5,567 nucleotides of DNA from the NCBI GenBank assembly GCA_937900975.1, contig CALCPC010000890.1, positions 1-5,567 of the forward strand, given 5' to 3'. Shown piece after piece: positions 1 to 5,567 of this stretch. The notes beneath the pieces were generated by a model. That model was not told the origin of the DNA. It made no database searches and saw only the letters and a program-made list of their open reading frames with translations. The stretch comes from an uncultured Paracoccaceae bacterium. GTDB taxonomy: Bacteria; Pseudomonadota; Alphaproteobacteria; Rhodobacterales; Rhodobacteraceae. Each line of letters starts with the position of its first letter. The first letter of the stretch is position 1. The position numbers and the translations under genes were made by a program.

Positions 1-1218
1 ACACTGTTCCTTGCGGCGATTGTCAAGGCGACCGAGCAGGAGCTGCGCTACGAATTCGGCGCCATCACTCGCGAAGGTCTGCGCGATACCGGCACGGTCC
101 TGAACTCCGCCGAGGTTGAGCAGATCAACCAGGACCTGTTCGATGAGGTCACAGGGCTCGGCCCGCTGGAGGTCTTGCTGAAGGATCCGTCGGTCAACGA
201 CATCTTGGTCAACGGCCCGATGCAAGTGTTTGTTGAGCGTCAGGGCAAGTTGGAGTTGACCAGCGTCCGGTTCAAAGACGACCGGCATCTGATGCGGGTG
301 ATCGACAAGATCGTCTCCGCCGTGGGTCGGCGCGTTGACGAAAGCCACCCTTATGTCGATGCGCGGCTTGCCGACGGCTCTCGCTTTAACGCGATGGTGC
401 CGCCCTGTGCCGTCGACGGCGCGCTTGTCTCGATCCGGAAGTTTTCCAAAGACAAGCTCTCCATCGATGAGTTGGTGGAGTTTGGCGCCTTCACCGAAGA
501 CATGGCCGCCTATCTTCAGGCGGCGGTCGCCACACGGCTGAACGTCATCGTCTCGGGCGGGACCGGATCGGGTAAAACCACGACGCTGAACGCGCTTTCA
601 TCCTTCATCGACGATCACGAGCGGATCGTGACCATCGAAGACACCGCCGAATTGCAGCTTCAGCAGGTGCATGTCGGCCGGATGGAAAGCCGTCCGCCAA
701 ACGTGGAGGGGCGGGGCGAGGTCAGCCAGCGCGACCTGTTGCGCAACGCGCTTCGGATGCGCCCCGACCGCATCATTGTCGGTGAGACGCGCGGTCACGA
801 AGTGATCGACATGCTGCAGGCGATGAACACGGGCCACGACGGATCCATGACCACGATCCACGCAAACTCGGCCCGCGACGCGGTTTCCCGGCTTGAGAAC
901 ATGATCGCCATGGCTGGGATCGAGCTGCCGATCAAGGCTGTGCGCCAACAGATCGCGTCCGCCGTCAACCTGATCGTGCAGGTCAGCCGCCTTCAGGACG
1001 GTTCCCGCCGGATGGTTTCGATCACCGAGGTTGCGGGGATGGAAGGGGAGATCATCTCGATGCAGGAGGTCTTTAAGTTTCAGCGCCACTCGATTGGCGA
1101 TAACGGACGTATCATCGGGAACTTTCAGCCGACGGGCATTCGGTCAAAGTATTCGGAACGGTTTAGCCAGTGGGGCTACGATCTGCCGGCCTCCATTTAC
1201 GTGGTACCGCAGGTCTGA
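1..1218 (+). CDS. cpaF: Tad/Flp pilus assembly ATPase CpaF (TadA), 5' end cut by window edge
   Basis: This is a secretion ATPase of the GspE/VirB11 superfamily, CpaF/TadA branch, a cytoplasmic hexamer that powers assembly of the Flp pilus. The frame is open from base 1 to the TGA at 1216-1218, giving 405 visible residues. Family members run to roughly 450-490, so I infer that some tens of N-terminal residues lie upstream. A TTG at 175 is not the start: the sequence before it (including GLGPLEVLL) already reads as the CpaF N-terminal domain. Visible motifs in order are the Walker [10 protein letters not shown] (bases 556-582), the Asp box [10 protein letters not shown] (625-654), the Walker B region [13 protein letters not shown] (757-795, Glu at 784) and the His box [13 protein letters not shown] (832-870). 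All key residues are present, so the enzyme looks active. The C-terminus [17 protein letters not shown] is typical of CpaF. tadB follows after 29 bases. Confidence 0.96.
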   Translation, partial: TLFLAAIVKATEQELRYEFGAITREGLRDTGTVLNSAEVEQINQDLFDEVTGLGPLEVLLKDPSVNDILVNGPMQVFVERQGKLELTSVRFKDDRHLMRVIDKIVSAVGRRVDESHPYVDARLADGSRFNAMVPPCAVDGALVSIRKFSKDKLSIDELVEFGAFTEDMAAYLQAAVATRLNVIVSGGTGSGKTTTLNALSSFIDDHERIVTIEDTAELQLQQVHVGRMESRPPNVEGRGEVSQRDLLRNALRMRPDRIIVGETRGHEVIDMLQAMNTGHDGSMTTIHANSARDAVSRLENMIAMAGIELPIKAVRQQIASAVNLIVQVSRLQDGSRRMVSITEVAGMEGEIISMQEVFKFQRHSIGDNGRIIGNFQPTGIRSKYSERFSQWGYDLPASIYVVPQV

Positions 1219-1247
1219 TGACAAAGCGAAACAACGGACGGACCTAA

Positions 1248-2210
1248 ATGGCCTACGAGCCTATTATATACGGACTAATCTTCGTCGGCGTGTTCATCAT
1301 GATCGAAGGGATCTATCTGATCATCTTCGGCAAGTCGGTGCGTCTCGAAAGCAAGGTCAACCGCAGGCTCGACCTTTTGGAAAAGGGCGAAAGCCCGGAA
1401 TCCGTGCTGCAAACCCTCCGGCGGGAGCGTGAACAGCACAAGGAAAACGCCGGCATCCCGATCCTGGCCCCTTTGTCGGACAAAGCCGCGCAAGCCAATA
1501 TCGCCTTTACGCCAACGGCCCTGGTTGTTGTGATGGTGATCGTGGGGATCGTCAGCTTTCTTGCGCTGACCTTCTTTACCAACTCCACGATCCTGGTCCG
1601 GGCCTGCGTTGCGGTGATCATGGGCTATGGGGCCGTCTATGTTTGGCTGAACAACAAAGCCAAAAAACGGATGGCGCTGTTTGAAGAGCAATTGCCAGAT
1701 GCCGTAGAGCTGATCGTCCGCAGCCTGCGGGTGGGGCATCCGTTCTCGTCCGCGGTCAACATCGTAGCACAAGAGATGCCGGACCCGCTGGGGACAGAGT
1801 TTGGGATGATCGCAGACGAGTCCACCTATGGGCTGGCCGTCACCGAAAGCCTCGACAAAATGGCGCAGCGGATCGATCTGCAGGATGTGAAGTTCCTGGC
1901 CGTGGCCGTCACGATCCAGGCGCAATCGGGCGGCAACCTGGCCGAGATTCTGGACGGACTGGCCAAGGTTATCCGTGCGCGGTTCAAACTGTTTCGAAAA
2001 GTAAAGGCGATCACGGCGGAAGCACGCTGGTCAGGCTGGTTCCTGTCGGTCTTCCCAATCGCCGCGATGATCATGATCCAGCTTATCGACCCCAACTACT
2101 ATGACGATGTCAAAGACACGCCGGCCTTCGTACCGGCCGCCATTGTTGTGGGTGTTTTCTTGGTCATCAACGTGATCTTCATGCGCATTATGGTCAACAT
2201 TAAAGTCTGA
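1248..2210 (+). CDS. tadB: Tad pilus inner-membrane platform protein TadB
   Basis: TadB is a type II secretion F-domain (T2SF/GspF) protein. With TadC it forms the inner-membrane platform on which the CpaF ATPase acts. The 320-residue product has an N-terminal membrane segment (about residues 5-27), a charged cytoplasmic stretch (29-80) and two membrane segments (about 90-110 and 115-134). The T2SF domain follows (about 142-270), with QLPDAVELIVRSLRVGHPF near 149-166 and QAQSGGNLAEILDGLAKVIR near 224-243. Two further membrane segments lie at about 264-281 and 295-316. Length and order match full-length TadB. The ATG at 1248 is preceded by a purine-rich GGACGGA at 1236-1242 with a 5-base spacer, and no better start is visible. 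It lies between cpaF and tadC, the standard order. Its opening codons are AT-rich and include a rare ATA. Confidence 0.95.
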   Translation: MAYEPIIYGLIFVGVFIMIEGIYLIIFGKSVRLESKVNRRLDLLEKGESPESVLQTLRREREQHKENAGIPILAPLSDKAAQANIAFTPTALVVVMVIVGIVSFLALTFFTNSTILVRACVAVIMGYGAVYVWLNNKAKKRMALFEEQLPDAVELIVRSLRVGHPFSSAVNIVAQEMPDPLGTEFGMIADESTYGLAVTESLDKMAQRIDLQDVKFLAVAVTIQAQSGGNLAEILDGLAKVIRARFKLFRKVKAITAEARWSGWFLSVFPIAAMIMIQLIDPNYYDDVKDTPAFVPAAIVVGVFLVINVIFMRIMVNIKV

Positions 2211-2230
2211 CAGACAGGCTGGGATAGACG

Positions 2231-3208
2231 ATGGATCAAATTCAGCTCGGTATGGATTTTATCACGGCGGCGCTCGGGCCGCTTGGCCCGCTCTACATGC
2301 TGGGTCTGGTCGGTGTGATCATGATCCTGTTGTCTGCGCCGCTGGCCTTCAAACAAAAGCCCGACCCGCTCAATCGCCTGAAGGGTTCCGCCGTTGGGCT
2401 TCAGCGGCCGCAGACGGCCGATTCGGCCCCCGTGCGCCTGCGTTATGACGGCGGCCAAAACCGACAGTTAGAGCGTCTGAAACCGTTCATCGAACCCCAG
2501 GATGAGAAAGAGTATTCTGCGACGCGGCTGAAGCTGATCCAGGCCGGCTATCGCTCTCGCAACGCGGTGTCTAACTTCCACCTCTTGCGCTTTATCCTCG
2601 GCGTTACGCTTCTGACCATCGGCACCCTGTCGGTCCTGGTCCGCAGCGACACGCCTGGTCTCAGCTACGTGATTATGAGCGTGCTGATCCCCGGCTGCAT
2701 CGGCTACTACGCCCCCGATTATTGGGTGGAGCGTCGGCGCCAGGTGCGCCAGGAGGACATCGTAAACGGGTTCCCCGACGCGCTCGACCTGATGCTGGTT
2801 TGCGTTGAGGCCGGCCAATCGCTGGACCAATCCATTCTGCGCGTGGCCACGGAGGTGGAAAAAGCCTATCCTGCCCTGGCTGAAGAGTTCGAGATGGTGT
2901 CCAATGAGATGCGCGCGGGCAAAGACCGCGTCTCGGTTCTGCGCGATATGGGGGAACGGTGCGGCGTACCGGATATTTCAGCCTTCGTGACCGTGCTGGT
3001 CCAATCGGCGACCTTCGGGACGTCGATCTCGGACGCGCTGCGGGTCTATGCGGCCGAGATGCGGGACAAGCGGGTGATGCGCGCCGAGGAAAAGGCCAAC
3101 ACGCTGCCCACCAAACTGACGCTCGGCACGATGATGTTTACGGTTCCGCCGCTTCTGATCATTCTGATCGGGCCGTCGGTCTACACCATCGCAACCAGCC
3201 TCGGCTAA
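2231..3208 (+). CDS. tadC: Tad pilus inner-membrane platform protein TadC
   Basis: TadC is the second T2SF-domain platform protein of the Tad system and is thought to pair with TadB in the inner membrane. The 325-residue product has an N-terminal membrane segment (about 20-40), a soluble linker (41-115) and two membrane segments (about 117-137 and 143-162). The F domain (about 176-300) contains NGFPDALDLMLVCVEAGQSL near 179-198, then the STFGTSI-like segment ATFGTSISDALRVYAAEMR near 260-278. The last membrane segment (about 298-321) ends in the MMFTVPPLLIILIGPSVY stretch typical of TadC. The ATG at 2231 has a GGGA Shine-Dalgarno-like motif at 2221-2224 with a 6-base spacer, and lies 20 bases after tadB. 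The gene looks intact to its C-terminus, so any sequence problem at the next gene starts after the TAA at 3206-3208. Confidence 0.95.
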   Translation: MDQIQLGMDFITAALGPLGPLYMLGLVGVIMILLSAPLAFKQKPDPLNRLKGSAVGLQRPQTADSAPVRLRYDGGQNRQLERLKPFIEPQDEKEYSATRLKLIQAGYRSRNAVSNFHLLRFILGVTLLTIGTLSVLVRSDTPGLSYVIMSVLIPGCIGYYAPDYWVERRRQVRQEDIVNGFPDALDLMLVCVEAGQSLDQSILRVATEVEKAYPALAEEFEMVSNEMRAGKDRVSVLRDMGERCGVPDISAFVTVLVQSATFGTSISDALRVYAAEMRDKRVMRAEEKANTLPTKLTLGTMMFTVPPLLIILIGPSVYTIATSLG

Positions 3209-3213
3209 GCGCG

Positions 3214-3236
3214 GCGCGCCCTGGCGTATGGCGCGC
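3214..3236 (+). promoter_or_regulatory. GC hairpin spanning the presumed start of the first TPR lipoprotein gene
   Basis: Bases 3214-3220 (GCGCGCC) and 3230-3236 (GGCGCGC) are exact reverse complements, separated by a 9-base loop (CTGGCGTAT). The ATG at 3228-3230 lies across the loop and the base of the right arm. No T-tract follows, so this is not a classic terminator. It could limit translation of the TPR gene relative to tadC, or merely reflect GC-rich sequence. No Shine-Dalgarno motif is evident before 3228. The pairing is seen directly; the role is inference. Confidence 0.4.
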
Positions 3237-3786
3237 GGGATGGGTTGGGCTGGGCCTGCTTGCACTGACCGCCTGCGCGACCGGCCCGCAACCCCTGATC
3301 AACGACCGGCAAGGCATCGCCGCCCAGCGCGGTGCAACGACGGCAGAGTTTCCCGACGGGCTGGAAGTCGGCCATCGGCTGATGGATGCCGGAGAGTTCG
3401 CCCTTGCGATCCGCGCCTATACGCGGGCCGCGCTGTCCCTTGGCCTGACCGTCGACGTGCTCAGCGCCATCGGATCGGCGCATCTCCGCCTGGGCCGTCT
3501 CAACCAGGCCGAGCGGTTCCTGCGCCAAGCGCTCGACCAGGACGACCGTTTTATCCCCGCACTCAACAACCTCGGCGTCACGCTGAACTCCAAAGGAGAG
3601 CTTGGCGAAGCGCGGGAGCTTTTTCGCATCGCTTTCGCGCTCGACAACGGTTCCTCGGACGAAATACGCGACAACCTGAGGCTTCTCGACGCCAAGTTGG
3701 AAAATTTCGGTGCCACCGAAGCGGTCCCCGCAGATTTTCGCTTGGTGCGCCGTGGCAATGGGCAGTATTCTTTGCTCGGAAATTAA
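3228..3786 (+). CDS. tadD: TadD-like TPR lipoprotein with a problematic start (apparent 1-base frameshift)
   Basis: This is a small lipoprotein with tetratricopeptide repeats, placed where TadD lies in Tad operons. TadD-type proteins are thought to help outer-membrane secretin assembly. The coding frame runs through 3229-3786 (TAA at 3784-3786). A hydrophobic stretch GLGLLALTAC ends in a lipobox with the modified Cys at 3274-3276. The mature part would be 170 residues, with about three TPR units at residues 30-57, 64-91 and 97-124 counted from the Cys, and a C-terminus ending FRLVRRGNGQYSLLGN. Ala at +2 is compatible with an outer-membrane lipoprotein. No ATG, GTG or TTG exists in this frame between the ATG at 2959, deep inside tadC, and the ATG at 3382, past the lipobox. 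An ATG at 3228 is one frame off; dropping one G at 3237-3239 would give MARGWVGLGLLALTAC. The start given here is that inferred ATG. The TPR assignment is firm, while the symbol and start are less so. Confidence 0.8.
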
Positions 3787-3828
3787 AGATCCAAAGAGAT
3801 CTCAAAAACCGAGCAGAGGTACAGGCAC

Positions 3829-4695
3829 ATGACACTTTGGGGGACCCTCCTGAGGGGCGGCGCCGCGACGGCGCTCCTTTTCCTTGGCGCGTGCAGCGAT
3901 CCCGAACGCGACCGCGAAACCATCGAAAGCCTCGACGGCATCAATGTCATCGATGCCAGCAATCTGAACGACATTATGCTGGATTTCGCGGATCCCAACG
4001 CCGCGGCCAATTATTTTCGCAATTCGCTGCAGAACGATCCGACGCGCGTCGACTTCAAGCGCGGCTATGCGCGCTCCCTCATGCGGGCGCGCCGCCCGGC
4101 GGAGGCGGCGCTGGCCTTCGAACAGATGGACGATCAGGGCGAGCTCGATTTCGCCGACAGGCTGCTTTACGCCGAGGCGTTGATCCAAAACGGAACGTGG
4201 CAAAAGGCCGAAGCGCAGCTCGACCTGATCCCGCCGACCTTGGAGACATACGACCGTTACCGGCTGGAGGCGATGGTCGCCGACCAAAACAAAGAGTGGA
4301 AGAAGGCCGACCATTATTACGAAACCGCGCGCGGTCTGACGACACGCCCCGCGGCGATCTTCAACAACTGGGGCATCTCCAAGATGCAGCGCCGGCAACA
4401 CGAAGCGGCCGAAAAGCTGTTCCTACAGGCGATCAGCCACAATCCAGAGCTGTTCAGCGCCAAGAACAACCTGGCGATCAGCCGCGCGACGCGGGGTGTC
4501 TACACCTTGCCCACCATCCCGATGACCAGCTCCGAGCAGGCCGAGATGTTGCACAACATCGCGTTGCAGGCGATCCGCAATGGCGATGTCGAGATTGGCA
4601 AGGGTCTTCTCGAAGAGGCAATCGACACCCATCCGCAGCATTTCGACGAGGCTGTGCGCAAGTTGTCGGCGCTCGACGCCAACGTCCTGCGATAA
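3829..4695 (+). CDS. TPR-repeat lipoprotein of the Tad locus (second TadD-like protein)
   Basis: This 288-residue exported lipoprotein carries tetratricopeptide-like repeats. The signal sequence covers residues 1-21, with Arg9 before a hydrophobic core and the lipobox LGAC (Cys22, followed by Ser, compatible with the outer membrane). Helical repeat pairs follow at about 57-90, 109-132 and 142-170. The clearest TPR is at about 174-207 (FNNWGISKMQRRQHEAAEKL), and a last helical pair at about 240-275 contains HNIALQAIRNGDVEIGKGLL. Between the last two is a proline-containing linker (YTLPTIPMTSSEQ). The ATG at 3829 has AGAGG at 3815-3819 as a plausible ribosome-binding site. It starts 42 bases after the first TPR gene and 31 bases before the prepilin peptidase gene. 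I infer a role with TadD in secretin or pilus assembly at the outer membrane. Family membership is clear, but the specific partner is not shown by the sequence. Confidence 0.9.
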   Translation: MTLWGTLLRGGAATALLFLGACSDPERDRETIESLDGINVIDASNLNDIMLDFADPNAAANYFRNSLQNDPTRVDFKRGYARSLMRARRPAEAALAFEQMDDQGELDFADRLLYAEALIQNGTWQKAEAQLDLIPPTLETYDRYRLEAMVADQNKEWKKADHYYETARGLTTRPAAIFNNWGISKMQRRQHEAAEKLFLQAISHNPELFSAKNNLAISRATRGVYTLPTIPMTSSEQAEMLHNIALQAIRNGDVEIGKGLLEEAIDTHPQHFDEAVRKLSALDANVLR

Positions 4696-4703
4696 ACGCT
4701 GGC

Positions 4704-4720
4704 CGGGCCCTGAGGGCCCG
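4704..4720 (+). promoter_or_regulatory. GC hairpin overlapping the ribosome-binding region of the prepilin peptidase gene
   Basis: CGGGCCC at 4704-4710 and GGGCCCG at 4714-4720 form a perfect 7-bp stem with a TGA loop, inside the 31-base gap between the TPR gene stop (4693-4695) and the ATG at 4727. The only Shine-Dalgarno-like string, GAGGG at 4712-4716, lies in the loop and right arm and would be partly hidden when the stem forms. No U-run follows, so intrinsic termination is unlikely. A role in lowering peptidase translation or in mRNA processing is inference. Confidence 0.5.
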
Positions 4721-4726
4721 CGCCGC

Positions 4727-5221
4727 ATGATCCCCGATCCGGTCGCGCTGGCGCTGCTTTTTCCAGTGCTGATTTATGCCGCGTGGACGGACCTGCGGTT
4801 CATGAAGCTTTGGAACCTGACCATCTTTTTAATTTTTGTGGGCTTTCTTCTGGTCGCACCCTGGTTCATGCCCCTTGGCGACGTCGCCTTTCGGGCGCTG
4901 GTTGGGGCGGGTGTCACCCTTGTCTTGATCCTGGCCGCCGCCGCCGGGGCGTTTGGCGGGGGCGACGCCAAATACCTTGGCGCGCTGGTCCCGTGGATCG
5001 CCCCCGAAGGCTATCCCTTCTTCGCCATCTGTCTGTGCGGCTGTCTAATCCTTCTGGTTCCTTTCCTGGCGTTGGCCCGGCGAAGTGGCGCCTTACGCGC
5101 GGCGACGCTGCGATGGCGCAGTTGGCGCAAACGCAAAATCCCAATGGGTGTTGGCATTTCGGCGGCGATGCTGCTCTATCTGACGGCTACAGCGCTCAAC
5201 CTGCCCGCCGCAACAGGATGA
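4727..5221 (+). CDS. cpaA: Prepilin peptidase, A24 family, CpaA/TadV type
   Basis: This inner-membrane aspartic peptidase cleaves the leader of Flp prepilin and pseudopilins before assembly. The 164-residue product is the short type without the N-terminal methyltransferase domain of PilD, as is usual in Tad loci. The two catalytic Asp residues are visible: Asp22 in AAWTDLRFMKLWN and Asp80 in the GxGD-type motif FGGGDAKYLGAL. Membrane segments lie at about 5-21, 31-48, 56-76, 98-117 and 141-158. An Arg/Lys-rich loop (118-137) precedes the IPMGVGISAA motif typical of the family. I chose the ATG at 4727 because the hydrophobic first helix begins directly after it. In-frame ATGs further upstream (4580, 4586) lie inside the preceding TPR gene and would add an Arg/Ser-rich stretch unlike the family. 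Its 3' end overlaps the convergent gene on the - strand. Confidence 0.93.
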   Translation: MIPDPVALALLFPVLIYAAWTDLRFMKLWNLTIFLIFVGFLLVAPWFMPLGDVAFRALVGAGVTLVLILAAAAGAFGGGDAKYLGALVPWIAPEGYPFFAICLCGCLILLVPFLALARRSGALRAATLRWRSWRKRKIPMGVGISAAMLLYLTATALNLPAATG

Positions 5222-5567
5222 ACAGGTCGGATCGGATAACCTCCTCCAGGACCCATCCGGCCTCGGCGATTTGCTCCAATTTGCGGCGTCTTGCGCTCAG
5301 CGACATTGGGCAATGCGGGACCATTATGTACTCCACCGCATCGAAACCCTTGGTCGAGCCGTAATACCACGGCCCCATCCCCGGCAGCCGCTCAAACGGG
5401 CCGAAAAGCCACATCGCGTCCAGAAGATCCGCGGCCAGAACATGCCGCCCGACGGCCTCCTCCACCGCGCCCAATTGGTCCGCCGCTTTGCGTGTCCAGC
5501 CAACCAGACCCATAACCGTCTGACAATGCAGCAGCTCTTCGCCGAGAAGCGATAAGGGCGGGGACGG
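5196..5567 (-). CDS. Uncharacterised protein, 5' end possibly beyond window edge
   Basis: This - strand frame is open from the window end (5567) down to the TGA at 5198-5196. It gives 123 visible residues, or 105 if translation starts at the ATG at 5513. The codons are rich in third-position G/C, like the Tad genes, and the composition is that of a soluble globular protein with no membrane segment. That supports a real gene over the + strand frames in the same place. The frame stays open with plausible sequence (LLGEELLHCQTV) upstream of 5513, and no good Shine-Dalgarno is seen there, so the start is probably outside the window. Near the middle is FGPFERLPGMGPWYYGS. The tail, about 45 residues from FDAVEYIMVP through LEQIAEAGWVLEEV to LFILLRR, resembles the layout of DUF4177-like small domains (YxxxVP, helix, GWxL, strand). 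That resemblance is weak. I do not recognise the protein and give no function. It converges with the prepilin peptidase gene. Confidence 0.65.
   Translation of the reverse strand, partial: PSPPLSLLGEELLHCQTVMGLVGWTRKAADQLGAVEEAVGRHVLAADLLDAMWLFGPFERLPGMGPWYYGSTKGFDAVEYIMVPHCPMSLSARRRKLEQIAEAGWVLEEVIRSDLFILLRRAG

Noticed and set aside
175..177. TTG as the start of cpaF.
   Set aside because: The frame is open upstream to base 1 and encodes the conserved CpaF N-terminal region, so the true start is outside the window.
598..1089. A 163-codon - strand open frame inside cpaF.
   Set aside because: It is antisense to the Walker A to C-terminal region of CpaF, is rich in His/Asp/Arg and shows no family features; a shadow of GC-rich coding.
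1262..1270. TATTATATA as a possible internal -10 promoter element in tadB.
   Set aside because: It lies within the first codons of tadB (Pro-Ile-Ile-Tyr), downstream of the start, with no matching -35 element. AT-rich early codons are common for accessible translation starts.
3787..3808. Inverted repeat AGATC / GATCT followed by A-rich sequence after the first TPR gene, as a possible terminator.
   Set aside because: The stem is only 5 bp and AT-rich with a 6-base loop, and no T-run follows on the + strand. The next gene begins 42 bases on with a good ribosome-binding site.
3802..4401. A 199-codon - strand open frame opposite the second TPR gene.
   Set aside because: It lies fully antisense to a well-supported lipoprotein gene, and its sequence resembles no family I know.
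3228..4730. A 500-codon open + strand frame starting at the ATG at 3228 and spanning both TPR genes.
   Set aside because: Its product is Arg/Pro/Ala/Gly-rich with no domain, as expected for an out-of-frame reading of GC-rich genes. The two TPR frames underneath have lipoboxes, repeats and sensible composition. Only its start codon is likely to be used, with a frame correction.
4825..4837. T-rich run as a terminator or promoter.
   Set aside because: It encodes Phe-Leu-Ile-Phe-Val in a membrane helix of the prepilin peptidase, where T-rich codons are expected, and there is no stem before it.
5271..5555. + strand open frame of 94 codons opposite the - strand gene.
   Set aside because: It is rich in Arg, Pro and His with no recognisable pattern. 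The - strand frame has the better codon usage and a protein-like composition.

Overview
The window is the distal part of a tight adherence (Tad/Flp, type IVc) pilus assembly operon. It most likely comes from an alphaproteobacterium of the Rhodobacterales (Roseobacter-like). That placement rests on the GC-rich coding style, the protein wording of the CpaF, TadB and TadC homologues, and the gene order ATPase, TadB, TadC, two TPR lipoproteins, prepilin peptidase. It is recalled family knowledge, not a database result.

Layout. The + strand carries six genes with short gaps (29, 20, about 19, 42 and 31 bases). They are the 3' portion of cpaF/tadA (from before base 1 to 1218), tadB (1248-2210), tadC (2231-3208), a short TadD-like TPR lipoprotein (about 3228-3786), a longer TPR lipoprotein (3829-4695) and a small A24-type prepilin peptidase of the CpaA/TadV kind (4727-5221). 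The close spacing and single orientation suggest one transcript whose promoter lies upstream of the window. A - strand gene of unknown function enters from the right edge. It converges on the peptidase gene and overlaps its 3' end by 26 bp. No stretch over 300 bases lacks a gene. I see no tRNA, rRNA, CRISPR array, insertion sequence or phage feature.

How the genes work together. CpaF is the cytoplasmic hexameric ATPase that powers assembly. TadB and TadC are the paired inner-membrane platform proteins that turn its motion into pilin extraction. The TPR lipoproteins probably sit in the outer membrane and help the secretin channel assemble or stay stable. The prepilin peptidase matures Flp pilin and pseudopilins. 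Pilin, secretin, CpaB and TadE/F genes are not in the window.

The main oddity is the first TPR lipoprotein. Its lipobox and TPR frame has no ATG, GTG or TTG in a usable place, while an ATG sits one base out of frame at 3228. Removing a single G from 3237-3239 would give a textbook lipoprotein signal. GC-rich hairpins sit over this start and over the ribosome-binding region of the peptidase gene. I found no convincing previously undescribed system; this is mostly a recognisable conserved locus.
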